A stretch of DNA of 64,000 nucleotides from Lentzea aerocolonigenes. GTDB taxonomy: Bacteria; Actinomycetota; Actinomycetes; Mycobacteriales; Pseudonocardiaceae. The notes under the pieces are model-generated. The model was given only the letters and a program-made list of their open reading frames with translations. It ran no database searches and was not told the origin of the DNA. The translations under genes and the position numbers were made by a program. How positions within the stretch are numbered: the first letter of the stretch is position 1; each line of letters starts with the position of its first letter. Positions 42,301-50,339 of the stretch are shown piece after piece. Location of the stretch: assembly GCF_000955955.1 (NCBI RefSeq), contig NZ_JYJG01000059.1, forward strand, positions 26,679 through 90,678, written 5' to 3'.

Positions 42301-43764
42301 CCGGTACGGCTTGGGCTCCCGGCCCCCGCGCAGGGTCGCGGCCACCGCGCCCAGCCGAACCCGTGGCTCGGCACGGAGGTGATCGGCCAGCCGTACGGAG
42401 GTGGCGAGGCAGGAGTCCGGGGTGGCGGCGGAGACCTGGAGCACCACGTGGTCGGTGTAGCCGGTGCTTTCGCTGTTCTCGGCGGTTTCGGCATGCGGGC
42501 CGTCCGTGGGCGTGCCCGCGGCGGCCGGGACACCGCCGACAACGGCGTGGACGTTCGTACCGCCGAAACCGAACGAGCTGACGCCGATGACCGCGGTGCC
42601 GGAGTCAGGCATCGGGGCCGCCTCGACCGGGACGACGAAGCCCGCCTCGTCCACCGACCGGGACTGTTGGACCAGATTGGCGACCGGCGGCAGCGTCTGG
42701 TGCCGCAGCATCTCGCACGCCTTGATGAAACCCATCACGCCGGCGCCCACGCGCAGGTGCCCGACGTTCGCCTTGACCGATCCGAGCGCGATCCGGGACC
42801 TGGGGCCGTAGGCGGCGGTCATGGCGTCGAGCTCGTTGCGGTCGCCCAGTCTGGTGCCGGTTCCATGGCACTCCACATAGGTCACCTCGCTCGGCTCCAC
42901 GCCTGCGGCGGCGAGCGCCTGCCGGATCACATCGGCCTGGCGGGAGGACTTCGGGGCGGTGAACGACGCCTTGGCCGCACCGTCGTTGTTGGCGGCCGAC
43001 CCGAGCAGCACCGCCCTGATCGGCCAGCCCTCGCGCTCAGCCAGGCTCCGATCGGCCAGCAACACCAATCCGCCGCCGGAACCGAACACCGTGCCGGTGG
43101 CGTCTCGGTCGAAGGGTCGGCAGACGCCGTCGGCGGCGAGGATGCCGCCCTCCTGGTGGAGGTAGCTCATGGGCTGCGGATGCTCGATGTCCATGCCGCC
43201 GGCCAGGGCCAGATCGCACTCCCCAGCCCTGATGGCCTGTGCCGCGGAGTGGATCGCCAGCAGCGAGGAGGAACAGGCGGAACCGATCGAGATCGCCGGT
43301 CCCGTCAGACCCAGCTTGTAGGCGATGCGGGTCGCCGCGTAGTGCGGGTCGCCGCCCATCAGGGCCGACATGCTCTCGGTGCCGTTCAGAGCCGGGTCCC
43401 ACGTCTGCAGCAGATACGAGCTGAGCCCGGTAGCGGCCCACACCCCGATGTCGTAGTCAAGCACGGAGGGCCGCAGCCCGGCCGCCTCCAGTGTTTCCAC
43501 GGCGCACAGCAGGAGGAGGCGCTGCTGGGGATCGATCTCGGCCGCGTCCTTCGGTGAGTAGCCGAAGAAGTCCTCGTCGAACTGCTCCGTTCCCTCGACC
43601 AGCCCGTAGGCGTGGACGCGGCCGCCCGCAGTGGCGCCGATGTTGGTCGCGGCACGGGTGACCACGTCCCTGCCCTCCGCGACGAGTTTCCACAGCGCGG
43701 AGACGTCTGAAGCGCCGGGAACCCGGCACGCGTATCCGAGAACCACGACGTCACGGTCGTTCAC
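39322..43764 (-). CDS. type I polyketide synthase, KS-AT-KR-ACP
   Basis: A 1480-residue single-module synthase. KS (about 1-420): active Cys163 in GSACSSSL, then ECHGTGT and NVGHL histidines. The stretch SYLHQEGGILAADGVCRPFD is like KS domains that take over chains from peptide carrier proteins. AT (about 510-830): GYSLGEYAA nucleophile near 610; the specificity region reads PYHSP, which does not settle malonyl versus methylmalonyl. KR (about 1110-1320): GGLGGIG and SSLSAHLGGLGFYAYTAGN with Ser and Tyr. ACP: FFALGGDSLLG, Ser about 1431. No DH, ER or thioesterase. Start GTG 43764 follows AAGGAG; it overlaps the A-PCP gene by four bases, so it most likely extends the unit loaded there by one reduced ketide. 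Confidence 0.92.
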   Translation of the reverse strand: MNDRDVVVLGYACRVPGASDVSALWKLVAEGRDVVTRAATNIGATAGGRVHAYGLVEGTEQFDEDFFGYSPKDAAEIDPQQRLLLLCAVETLEAAGLRPSVLDYDIGVWAATGLSSYLLQTWDPALNGTESMSALMGGDPHYAATRIAYKLGLTGPAISIGSACSSSLLAIHSAAQAIRAGECDLALAGGMDIEHPQPMSYLHQEGGILAADGVCRPFDRDATGTVFGSGGGLVLLADRSLAEREGWPIRAVLLGSAANNDGAAKASFTAPKSSRQADVIRQALAAAGVEPSEVTYVECHGTGTRLGDRNELDAMTAAYGPRSRIALGSVKANVGHLRVGAGVMGFIKACEMLRHQTLPPVANLVQQSRSVDEAGFVVPVEAAPMPDSGTAVIGVSSFGFGGTNVHAVVGGVPAAAGTPTDGPHAETAENSESTGYTDHVVLQVSAATPDSCLATSVRLADHLRAEPRVRLGAVAATLRGGREPKPYRLAVVARDREAALSGLEGDSAFAVEGWAAAAVTPVVLVPGQGSDLGPLARALWEWEPVFTDVLRRHWSRLGELRPGTPDVETALAGPERLTRGQRHAWHTAVALAVVEQLRHRGLPDGPCAGYSLGEYAAAVAAGAVDADHALALLIDRGEELDRTAPAGRMLVVNAGPEQVAEVLPDLAPAAVLSDERTVFAVADDAADELRGRLAAAGLACRAADVDLPYHSPLLGESAAAFATSARSAAPREASSWIPTLGSGADLSSYWDRHLIGSVDLRVIARTVGDLVRETRPALVDLSPDGFLGRAVLAGVADVVTVHPCRSADDHRGAYLRALAGLWVAGIELDLSRPGEAAATVDLPSRVWDLRPHLKQRRDDSEPAAVRKGKRVVVRERSLDRWMYHPSWRLRRRSPRPEEVAGQRWLVFAGRDGFSDQVVTDLRALGVECDVLRPFDDVVPGDEESLRSALAGLDLRSRPVQRVVHLWCVDALPDSGELDGRLAALDTELAHGFYTLLFGFQALTSHQGAAPVRLDIVANGVHPLDGTGQAVSPERSLLAGPALVIPQDFPFVTARSIDISAAPDVAETVAELCAPAGDHAVALAPGGRWVRAYERDHLPEVGEGRLPLRLRERGVYLITGGLGGIGMTLADYLVRTCRARLVLTGLDAVPSTESGVVPPTGDPALAERAERIRKLEALGGEVLTMRCDAADRDQTAALFEEIDRRFGGLDGVVHAAGVFEIRRAFRSLAETGREDCERRLRPKVQGTLMLAEFLRGRRLDFVLMQSSLSAHLGGLGFYAYTAGNAYMDAFAERHRGEDIPWMTVNWDGWIFRERDDDAPHESVVSPSFASPDFGVVAEIAIRPSEGAEIYARLMNLTKPHQVLVSTADFDARIEQWVRGAETGPSTEPVPGPADTAWADPVAAQVARAWTDLLGAADLRPDSNFFALGGDSLLGVSLAHRLSQEFDTVLSAITLFENPTITQMAKEITWATAHGLDHEGEA

Positions 43765-45608
43765 GGCAGTGCTCCTTCTGTCGGGACAGGCGTCACAGAG
43801 GCACTGTCCAGGCGTCGAGCCGCGCGCCGCCGGTCGGCGACGCTGCCACGCGGGATTGCCTGACGTACTGGTGACCGTGCCTGCGCGGGCTGATCGGAGA
43901 GAGCCTTGATCTGGAGGGTGATTCGGGGATGGTCGAAGAGGAACGACGGGGAGATCTCGCGCCCCAGCTCCCGAGTGAGCCGGATCGCCGCGGCGACCAC
44001 GCCGAGGGAGTCCACGCCGCTCTCGAAGAGATTCGTGTCGGTGGAGAACCCGCTTCCCAGCAACTCCGTCCACACGCCCATCACCGTGGCCGTGAGCCCG
44101 GTGCCAGGATCCGACGCTCGCGGCGCCCGGCGCAGCGCGGCCAGGTCGGTCTTGCCGTGGACAGTGCGGGAGATCGACTCGTGCACGACGGTGCGGAGGG
44201 TGACCGGGCCGCCGAGCAGCCGCAGCACCCGCCGCCGCACCTGGACCGCGGTTTCGGCCCGCGCTGCCTCCGTGGGGACGACGGCCACCAGGAGGCGTCC
44301 GGCCGAGGCGCTGCCGTCGACGGGATACTCCTCGACGGCCGCGACCGCCTCGGCCACGAGTCCGTCCTCGGTGAGGGCCCGCTCGATCTCGTCGAGGGCC
44401 GTCCAGCGTCCGGCGAGCTTCACCCTGCGCTCGCTGCGCCCGGTGACCACCAACCCGCCGTCGACGGCCCAGCGCCCTCTGTCTCCCGTGCGGAACGCCC
44501 GTCGCGCGTCGTCGGCGGCGAACTTCGCCCCGTGCGCGGCGACGTCGAGATACCCCGCCGACACCGAGGCGCCCCGCACCTCGATCTCCCCCTCGGTGAA
44601 GGTGTCACCTGGGGGAATCGGTTCGTCGTCCCGGCCGAGCAGCACGACCTCGACGCCTGGGATCGGGCGACCGACATGGCCCGCGAGGACCGCGTCGAGC
44701 CGCTCGGCGGTGACGAGGTCCGCGGTGACCTGCCCGGAGGTCTCCGTGGCGGCGTAGGTGTTCACCACGACTGGCGGCGCGCCCCGCGCCAGCCTGAAGA
44801 GGTCGCGCAGTGGTGCCCGGTGGGCCGGTTCTCCACTGAGGAGCAGATGCGAGGGAAGCCGCGCGTCCTCCGCGCTCACCAGGACCGACAGTTCCGACGG
44901 GGTCAGACACACCACGTGCCGGCCGCTCTCCTCGGACAGCAGCCGGGACAGCGCCTTGAAGGTCACCGGCTCCTCGCGTTCGACGAGGACGAGCGTCCCG
45001 CCGAACGTCAGGCTCCCGATCACCTCGCAGATGCTGAACCCGAAGGTCAGCGGATGCAGTTGCGTCCAGGTGGCCAGTGGCGGTAGCTGGTCGTGGAGCC
45101 GGGCGTACAGGCCGGCGAAGACCGTCCGCAGACTTTCCCTGGTGACCACGGTGTGCTTGGCCGGGCCGGTGCTGCCGGAGGTGGACAGGATGTAGGCCGG
45201 CGTGGAAAGCGGCGAGAGGTGACCGGGCCAGGCGGCACGATCCGCCATGATCGCGCGGATCGTCGGCTCGCTCTCCGCTTCCGCCGGCACCGGGGTGAAC
45301 GCCGCGCCGGCGGCCAGGATCGCCAGCAGGGACACGATGGTGTGGACGGTGCGCCGCTCCGTCAAGTGCAGCGGTACGAGAGAACCAGGCCCCACGCCGT
45401 TCCGGCACAGCGTGGCGGCCTCTTCGAGAACGAGGTCGTGGAGTTCGGCGTAGGTCAGGCTCGCCGCTCCGTCCGTCAGCGCCGTCGCCTCCGGCGGCGC
45501 TGCGGGACGTTCGAGCGTCAGACCCAGACACAGGGTCAACAGGTCGGCAGAAATTGTGAACCCCCCCAGGTTCGTATGCGCCGGTGAAGCGCTTCGATGG
45601 TGAGCCAA
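43761..45608 (-). CDS. NRPS loading protein, adenylation-carrier (A-PCP)
   Basis: A protein of about 600 residues with an adenylation domain and a carrier. A3 is STSGSTGPAKHTVVT (about 141), A5 NTYAATET, A7 RTGDRGRW, A8 GRSERRVKLAGRW and A10 TVHGKTDLAAL; carrier LFESGVDSLGV with Ser about 532. In A4 the segment is FGFSICEV: Gly stands where the Asp that binds the alpha-amino group usually lies (FDxSVWE), so the substrate may lack an alpha-amine, for example an aryl or heteroaryl acid. It is the first gene of the operon. The start is uncertain: the TTG at 45608 has no ribosome site, while a G6 run sits six bases before an ATT at about 45557. Confidence 0.88.
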   Translation of the reverse strand: MAHHRSASPAHTNLGGFTISADLLTLCLGLTLERPAAPPEATALTDGAASLTYAELHDLVLEEAATLCRNGVGPGSLVPLHLTERRTVHTIVSLLAILAAGAAFTPVPAEAESEPTIRAIMADRAAWPGHLSPLSTPAYILSTSGSTGPAKHTVVTRESLRTVFAGLYARLHDQLPPLATWTQLHPLTFGFSICEVIGSLTFGGTLVLVEREEPVTFKALSRLLSEESGRHVVCLTPSELSVLVSAEDARLPSHLLLSGEPAHRAPLRDLFRLARGAPPVVVNTYAATETSGQVTADLVTAERLDAVLAGHVGRPIPGVEVVLLGRDDEPIPPGDTFTEGEIEVRGASVSAGYLDVAAHGAKFAADDARRAFRTGDRGRWAVDGGLVVTGRSERRVKLAGRWTALDEIERALTEDGLVAEAVAAVEEYPVDGSASAGRLLVAVVPTEAARAETAVQVRRRVLRLLGGPVTLRTVVHESISRTVHGKTDLAALRRAPRASDPGTGLTATVMGVWTELLGSGFSTDTNLFESGVDSLGVVAAAIRLTRELGREISPSFLFDHPRITLQIKALSDQPAQARSPVRQAIPRGSVADRRRAARRLDSASVTPVPTEGALP

Positions 45609-45695
45609 CGAAGACGTCGCAATTCGTGCAGGTAAAGCGGCCGGTCCCCCCGGACGTTCAACCTTTTGGAGGTCGAACTGTCGAAGCGCTTCACC
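45583..45695. promoter_or_regulatory. pair of LacI-type operators upstream of the biosynthetic operon
   Basis: GGTGAAGCGCTTCGA (45583-45597) and its exact reverse complement TCGAAGCGCTTCACC (45681-45695) lie 83 bases apart at the upstream end of the A-PCP gene. Each contains the palindrome GAAGCGCTTC with central CG, the form of operators bound by LacI-family repressors. The two-site arrangement would allow looping. No LacI-type gene is in the window. One site overlaps the start region of the A-PCP gene. Confidence 0.65.
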
Positions 45696-45919
45696 AAGCT
45701 ATGGAAAGGTCAGACGTACGTCAAGAGGGTTGCCGTGGTGCTGGTCTTCTTCCCCTGCCAGGTCACCCGTTGGGCGCATTCCGTCGCTGAGAACCTGCGG
45801 TCGCGAGCACCGCTCGCTGACGTGACCGAGATCGAACTCGCGATCCGCGGTGAGCTGACTGAGTAGGACTGGCGATCGGGGACAACCCGACAAACTCTTT
45901 CCGCACAAAGGAGATCGCG
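45696..45919. other. gap upstream of the operon, no supported gene
   Basis: This stretch should hold the operon promoter. One plus-strand frame (about 45,666-45,866) ends in a helical segment (VTRWAHSVAENLRSRAPLADVTEIELAIRGELTE) that could be the tail of a lost protein, but it lacks a start signal and crosses an operator. I do not annotate it as a gene. Confidence 0.35.
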
Positions 45920-45939
45920 GTGACGGTGCGCCAAGTCAG

Positions 45940-46300
45940 GCTTGGTCGATCACGGCGGACGTTGCAGGGCGAGCAACCTCGCGTACTCGCCGCCGGCACC
46001 GATCAGCCGCACGTGGTTCCCGTCTCGACGGCCCGCCCGTCACAACGGAGAGCGGATCGCGACTGGCGACGTACGAATTTGGGAAATGCCAACCGGAAGT
46101 TGCTTCATGAGCTTCCAGGAGGTGCGGAGAGCGTGGACATCCAGCAGTCGCCGGACGGCCGCTACCTCGCGGCTTGTGAAGGAGACTTCAGCACCGGCGC
46201 ACTGCGGATCTGCGACCAGTTGACCGGAATCGTGTTCACGGAAATGCGTGCGGACTCCGAACCGCCACCAGCCGGGCCGGCATGTGAAGTCGTTGCGCAC
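45940..46300 (+). pseudogene. frameshifted WD40-repeat fragment
   Basis: Two frames together spell a WD40 segment: GERIATGDVRIWEMPTG in one and KLLHELPGGAESVDIQQSPDGRYLAACEGD then GALRICDQLTGIVF in the other. The join needs one missing base near 46,090. The order GD-VRIWE-PTG-KLLHEL-SPDGRYLA is that of beta-propeller proteins. There is no start or continuing propeller, so it is a relic. Confidence 0.6.
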
Positions 46301-46497
46301 CTGGACGGTTGGAACGATCACGTTGTGCCGGCGGCGACGACTCCGATCTTCGGCGGTCCGGCCTGCTCCAGAAGTGCTCCACGGGGTCACCGCAACACGA
46401 TCAACAGGCGATCACCCAACCCCTGACTCTCACACTGCCAGTTTGGTCCATAAAGGACTGTGACCTGCGGAAACCCAATTCCACCAGGAAACCAGGA

Positions 46498-46514
46498 GCC
46501 GTTGAGTGCCGTTC
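46498..46514. repeat. 17-bp sequence repeated in inverted orientation at 53585-53601
   Basis: GCCGTTGAGTGCCGTTC here equals the reverse complement of 53585-53601. The similarity extends loosely over about 60 bases (GGAGC..AA..TGGAGCA..CA.GGAG..CGAACGGC on the coding side of an integrase tail), with an extra 20 bases at this copy. It lies just beyond the 3' end of the integrase remnant, where attachment sites are often found. Confidence 0.6.
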
Positions 46515-46559
46515 AGCGCCGTTGCGAGCCGTTCGGTGACGTTCAACTCCTTGCCGTGC

Positions 46560-46935
46560 TCCATTTTCGCTCCATCATGTTCAGTTTGAGAAGGATTCTC
46601 CGGCTTGATCGTCGTGCGGTCGCTGGACTGGGTGATCGTCGTGCCCCACGAACTCGTTGTCGTGCCGCTCAAGATGCTTGCGCAGCATGGTGATGAGGAA
46701 AGTGGCAGCGTGATGGTGCGCGCGGATGACGGGGCCTTGGGTGAGCCGAGCCATCTCGTGTGCGCACTCTCGTGCAAGGCGCCGGTGCGTGGATCGATGA
46801 TTAGGACGCCGCGGTCAAGGTCGGCGTTGTCTCGTTGTAGTCCGGTGAGCTCGCCCCAGCGGCATCCGGTCCACGCGGCCATGATGATGAGCAGGCTGGC
46901 GGTGTCGCCGCCGATGGGTTGGTGGGGATGAAGGT
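46560..46935 (-). pseudogene. tyrosine integrase C-terminal remnant
   Basis: One frame reads ASLLIIMAAWTGCRWGELTGLQ then RGVLIIDPRTGALHESAHTRWLGSPKAPSSARTITLP, the arm of a phage-type tyrosine recombinase including the catalytic Arg (GCRWGEL). After a frameshift near 46,705 another frame continues FLITMLRKHLERHDNEFVG. The N-terminal part is replaced by IS630 sequence and the rest is scrambled. It is not functional. Its presence shows that an integrative element once ended here. Confidence 0.75.
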
Positions 46936-47375
46936 GTTCGTCGGCGGCGTAGCCCACACACCCTCGACCGGGTTCAGCTCCGGGGCGCAGGCCGGCAGCT
47001 GGACCACGGTCAACCAGTCCTGGTGCGCGACGACGAACGCGCGCATCGCGGCGCTGATACGCGTGTTCAGGTTGTCCCACACGACAATCAGGGGCGCGCA
47101 ACAGCTGGTGGACGGCGGTGGTCGCGGCGGCGTAGTCGGTCTCGGCGAAGCTGCGGCGCTCGCCCTTACGGCCCCGGTGGACGAGCACCCGGTGGTATAG
47201 GTACCCGCGGTGGCTGCGCCGATAGCAGAGCAGGCGGGCGATCGACACCCGTACCGATCCTTGCCCGACACCGCGATCACCCGGTGTGCGTCCGCGGCGC
47301 GACCAGGTGCGTGTCTTCGGCGGACGCAGGATCTGCCCGGTCTCGTCCTCGAAGAGGATCCATGCTCCCGGTCGA
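46935..47375 (-). pseudogene. IS630-family transposase remnant
   Basis: The DDE core of an IS630/Tc1-type transposase is split over two frames: WILFEDETGQILRPPKTRTWSRRG and HRGYLYHRVLVHRGRKGERRSF in one, then LIVVWDNLNTRISAAMRAFV and VQLPACAPELNPVEGVWA in the other. D, D and E are all recognisable. The frameshift lies near 47,100 and the C-terminus runs into the integrase relic. No terminal inverted repeats were found by eye. Confidence 0.8.
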
Positions 47376-47454
47376 CGCCGCTGACTAAGTGGGTATACCC
47401 ATTCCCCCCACTCCCCATTGGTTCCACTTGACCGGTTCAGGCAGCGTGGTGGTC

Positions 47455-49662
47455 ATGACTACCACGCCCGCCACCAGCACGAACCTGCCCGCCACCCTGA
47501 CCAGTTTCGTCGGCAGGCAACGCGACCTGGCCGAGGTGCGCCGGCTGGTGCGCACGGTGCGGCTGGTCACCGTCACGGGCGTGGGCGGGGTGGGCAAGTC
47601 GCGGCTTGCGTTGCGCGTGGCGGAGCTGTCCAGCGACTTCTTCCCGGATGGTGTCTGGCTGGTCGACCTGGCCTCCGTGTGGGACCCGAGGCTGGTGGCG
47701 GCGACGGCAGCGGCAGCGCTCGGGCAGCCTGATCTGGGAACCAAGCCCGTGCTCGACGTGCTCACCGGGCGCCTGGCCCGGCACCGGGCACTGGTCGTGC
47801 TGGACAACTGCGAGCACCTGGCGGAGGCGAGTGCCGAGCTGGTGGCGCGGCTGCTGGCGGCGTGTCCCGGGCTGCGGGTGCTGGCGACCAGCCGGCGGAT
47901 CCTGCGGGTGGTCGGCGAGCACGTCCACACCCTCGGGCCGCTGCCGGCGGACAGCCAGGCGGTCGAGTTGTTGCGGGACCGGGTCGTGGCCGTGCGGCCG
48001 GGTTTTCGCGTCACCGAGGCGAACCGGGCCCAGGCCGTGCGGTTGTGCGTGGAACTGGACGGGTTGCCGCTGGCCGTCGAGCTGGCGGCGGCGCGGTTGC
48101 GCAGCCTCACCCTGGAGCAGGTGGTGGAGCGGCTGGAGGACCGGTTCGCGCTGCTGACCGGGGGGACCACGCCGCGTCAGCACAGCCTGATCGGGACGGT
48201 CGAGTGGAGCTACGAGCTGTGCACCGCCGCCGAACGGTTGCTGTGGAACCGGTTGAGCGTGTTCCCCGGCGGGTTCGGTCTGGACGCCGCCGAGGAGGTC
48301 GGGGCGGGCGAGGGCATCGCCACGCACGAGGTGCTCGACCTGCTCGACCGGCTGGTCGCTCAGTCGGTCGTGTTCACCTGCGACCGTGACGGGCTGCCGC
48401 GCTACCGGCTGCCGGAGGTCCTGCGCGAGTACGGCGCGATCCGGCTCGCCGAATCCGGGGAACTGCGGCGGGTGTTGCGGCGGCACTGCGAGTTCTTCCT
48501 GGGCCTCGCCGAACGTCTCGCGCTGCGGTGGTACGGCCCCGGCCAGCCCGAGGCACTGGCCCGGCTGCGCGCCGAGCACGCCAACCTGCGGCTCGCGCTG
48601 GAGCAACCGCACTGCCCGCAGGGCGCCCTCGCGCTGGCGGCGGCGTTGCGCTTTCACTGGTTCGCCAACGGTTTCCTCGGCGAAGGCCGCCGGCACCTGC
48701 ACCGTTTGCTGGCCGCGGCACCCGAACCCACGCCAGCGCGCGCGAGGGCGCTGTGCACCGCCGCTCACCTGGCGCTGTTGCAGTCCGACCTCACGGTGGC
48801 CCTGCCGCTCCTGGACGAGGCCGAACGGCTGGGCGTCCAGGCCGGTGTTCAGGGCCTGCGCGGTTTCGCGGCGCTGCTCGTGGACAGGCCGCGGGAAGCG
48901 CTCGCCCACTACCGGAACGCGCTGGACCTCCTCACGTCGGTCGGTGACACGTCGGAACAGGTGTTCTGGCTGTTCCAGATGACCATCACCCAGGCCCGGC
49001 TGGCGGACCCGCGTGCGATCGACACCGGCCGCCGTGCGGTGGCCATCGCGCGGGCGCACGGCGAACGGCTGTGCCAGTCCTACGCGTCGTGGGCACTGGG
49101 CCGTGCGTTGTGGATGAACGGCGATCGGGAACAGGCCCTGGCACGGACCCGCGAGGCACTGGCGATCCTGCGGGACTTCAACGACTACATAGTGACCGCG
49201 GGTGCGCTGGACCTGCTCGCGTGGGACGCCGCTGCCCGTGGCGCGCACGAACGGTCGGCGCTGCTTCTGGGCGCCGTGAACGCTCTGTTCCAGGCCACCG
49301 GCTTCGCTCCGTTGAGCGATGACCACGCGCGCTGTGCCGACACGGTCGCCGCGGCTCTGGGCCACAAGGCATACGAACGGGCACTGGCCGAGGGCGGACG
49401 GCACGACAGCCCGGCCCAGGCCATCGACTTCGCGCTGGGCCTGGACAAAGCCGCCCCCGCCGGCCGTGCGGAGTCGCTGACCCGGCGCGAGCGGGAGGTG
49501 TGCGGACTGCTGGCCGGTGGCCTGACCAACCGGCAGATCGCCGCGGCGCTCAGCCTGTCGCCGAGAACCGCCGACCGGCACGTCGAGAACATCATGAGCA
49601 AGCTCGGTTTCCGCCGCCGCACCCAGATCGCAGCGTGGTGGGAACAGCAGCGGGCGGCGTGA
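47455..49662 (+). CDS. NB-ARC ATPase / LuxR-family regulator
   Basis: A 735-residue regulator. The ATPase has GVGGVGKSRLALR (about residue 40) and the Walker B-like LVVLDNCEHL, followed by ATSR and GLPLAVELAAARLRSL, the NB-ARC pattern of actinobacterial AfsR/LAL-like regulators. TPR-like helices fill the middle. The last 65 residues are a LuxR HTH (LTRREREVCGLLAGGLTNRQIAAALSLSPRTADRHVENIMSKLGF). Start ATG 47455 in GGTCATGACT is chosen where the conserved part begins. It is divergent from the biosynthetic operon beyond the relics and could control it, though the distance is about 1.8 kb. Confidence 0.9.
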   Translation: MTTTPATSTNLPATLTSFVGRQRDLAEVRRLVRTVRLVTVTGVGGVGKSRLALRVAELSSDFFPDGVWLVDLASVWDPRLVAATAAAALGQPDLGTKPVLDVLTGRLARHRALVVLDNCEHLAEASAELVARLLAACPGLRVLATSRRILRVVGEHVHTLGPLPADSQAVELLRDRVVAVRPGFRVTEANRAQAVRLCVELDGLPLAVELAAARLRSLTLEQVVERLEDRFALLTGGTTPRQHSLIGTVEWSYELCTAAERLLWNRLSVFPGGFGLDAAEEVGAGEGIATHEVLDLLDRLVAQSVVFTCDRDGLPRYRLPEVLREYGAIRLAESGELRRVLRRHCEFFLGLAERLALRWYGPGQPEALARLRAEHANLRLALEQPHCPQGALALAAALRFHWFANGFLGEGRRHLHRLLAAAPEPTPARARALCTAAHLALLQSDLTVALPLLDEAERLGVQAGVQGLRGFAALLVDRPREALAHYRNALDLLTSVGDTSEQVFWLFQMTITQARLADPRAIDTGRRAVAIARAHGERLCQSYASWALGRALWMNGDREQALARTREALAILRDFNDYIVTAGALDLLAWDAAARGAHERSALLLGAVNALFQATGFAPLSDDHARCADTVAAALGHKAYERALAEGGRHDSPAQAIDFALGLDKAAPAGRAESLTRREREVCGLLAGGLTNRQIAAALSLSPRTADRHVENIMSKLGFRRRTQIAAWWEQQRAA

Positions 49663-49666
49663 AGAC

Positions 49667-50284
49667 TCACCGCGGCAGGCGCGGGTCGATCTGCTTTGCG
49701 ACGGCGCCGAGCCGGTCGGAGTTGCCGGTGTGCGCGGTTTCGGAGAGGGTCAGCACCCACGAGCGCGAACCCGATCGCCACACCACGTAGGCGACGTTCT
49801 GCTGCTGTTGCACCACAAAGCCGTTCTCGCTGAACGCGGCCTGCCCGATGCCCGCGACCTCCGTCACCCGCACGTCGCGCATGCCGCTCGACGCCGGGTC
49901 GCGGACCAGCGTCCGCGCGAGAGCCAGTTCTTGGTCATAGGGCCGCGTTGCCGGAGCGAGCGTCAGCAACGCGCTCCCGTCGGCCATGGCGTAGCCGCAG
50001 GCATCGTTCTCGGTGCCCTGGTTGGCGGCGGCGCGCGGCACGGCCCGAAGCGATGCCGACACCGCCTGGGCAGCGGGGAGGTCGAGGGCCTCGCAGAGCG
50101 ACGACGTCGGCGCGGTTTTCATCGAGGGCGGCGAACTCGGCTCCGTCGAAGAAGAAACGGCCGGTGCGGGCACGGTGGCGATGGCAGGTCCGGCGACCGG
50201 GGCCGGACTGCCGCCGGCACAGGCGGTCAGCAGTCCACAGAGGACGGCGCAGGTCGCCGTGGCGGCGAACCGGAGATGACGCAT
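49667..50284 (-). CDS. DUF3558-like lipoprotein
   Basis: A 205-residue lipoprotein. The signal ends in the lipobox LLTAC at Cys22, followed by a Pro/Ser-rich linker and a domain with SLCEALD, NDACGYAMADGSALLTL and a C-terminal VAKQIDPRLP, the layout of actinobacterial DUF3558 lipoproteins. It is anchored on the outer face of the membrane. The gene faces the NB-ARC regulator tail to tail with four bases between. Function unknown. Confidence 0.78.
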   Translation of the reverse strand: MRHLRFAATATCAVLCGLLTACAGGSPAPVAGPAIATVPAPAVSSSTEPSSPPSMKTAPTSSLCEALDLPAAQAVSASLRAVPRAAANQGTENDACGYAMADGSALLTLAPATRPYDQELALARTLVRDPASSGMRDVRVTEVAGIGQAAFSENGFVVQQQQNVAYVVWRSGSRSWVLTLSETAHTGNSDRLGAVAKQIDPRLPR

Positions 50285-50339
50285 GGCGATTCCTCACTGG
50301 GGTGCGGCCCGGCCCCGTGGCCGGGACCGGGCCGGTCGG

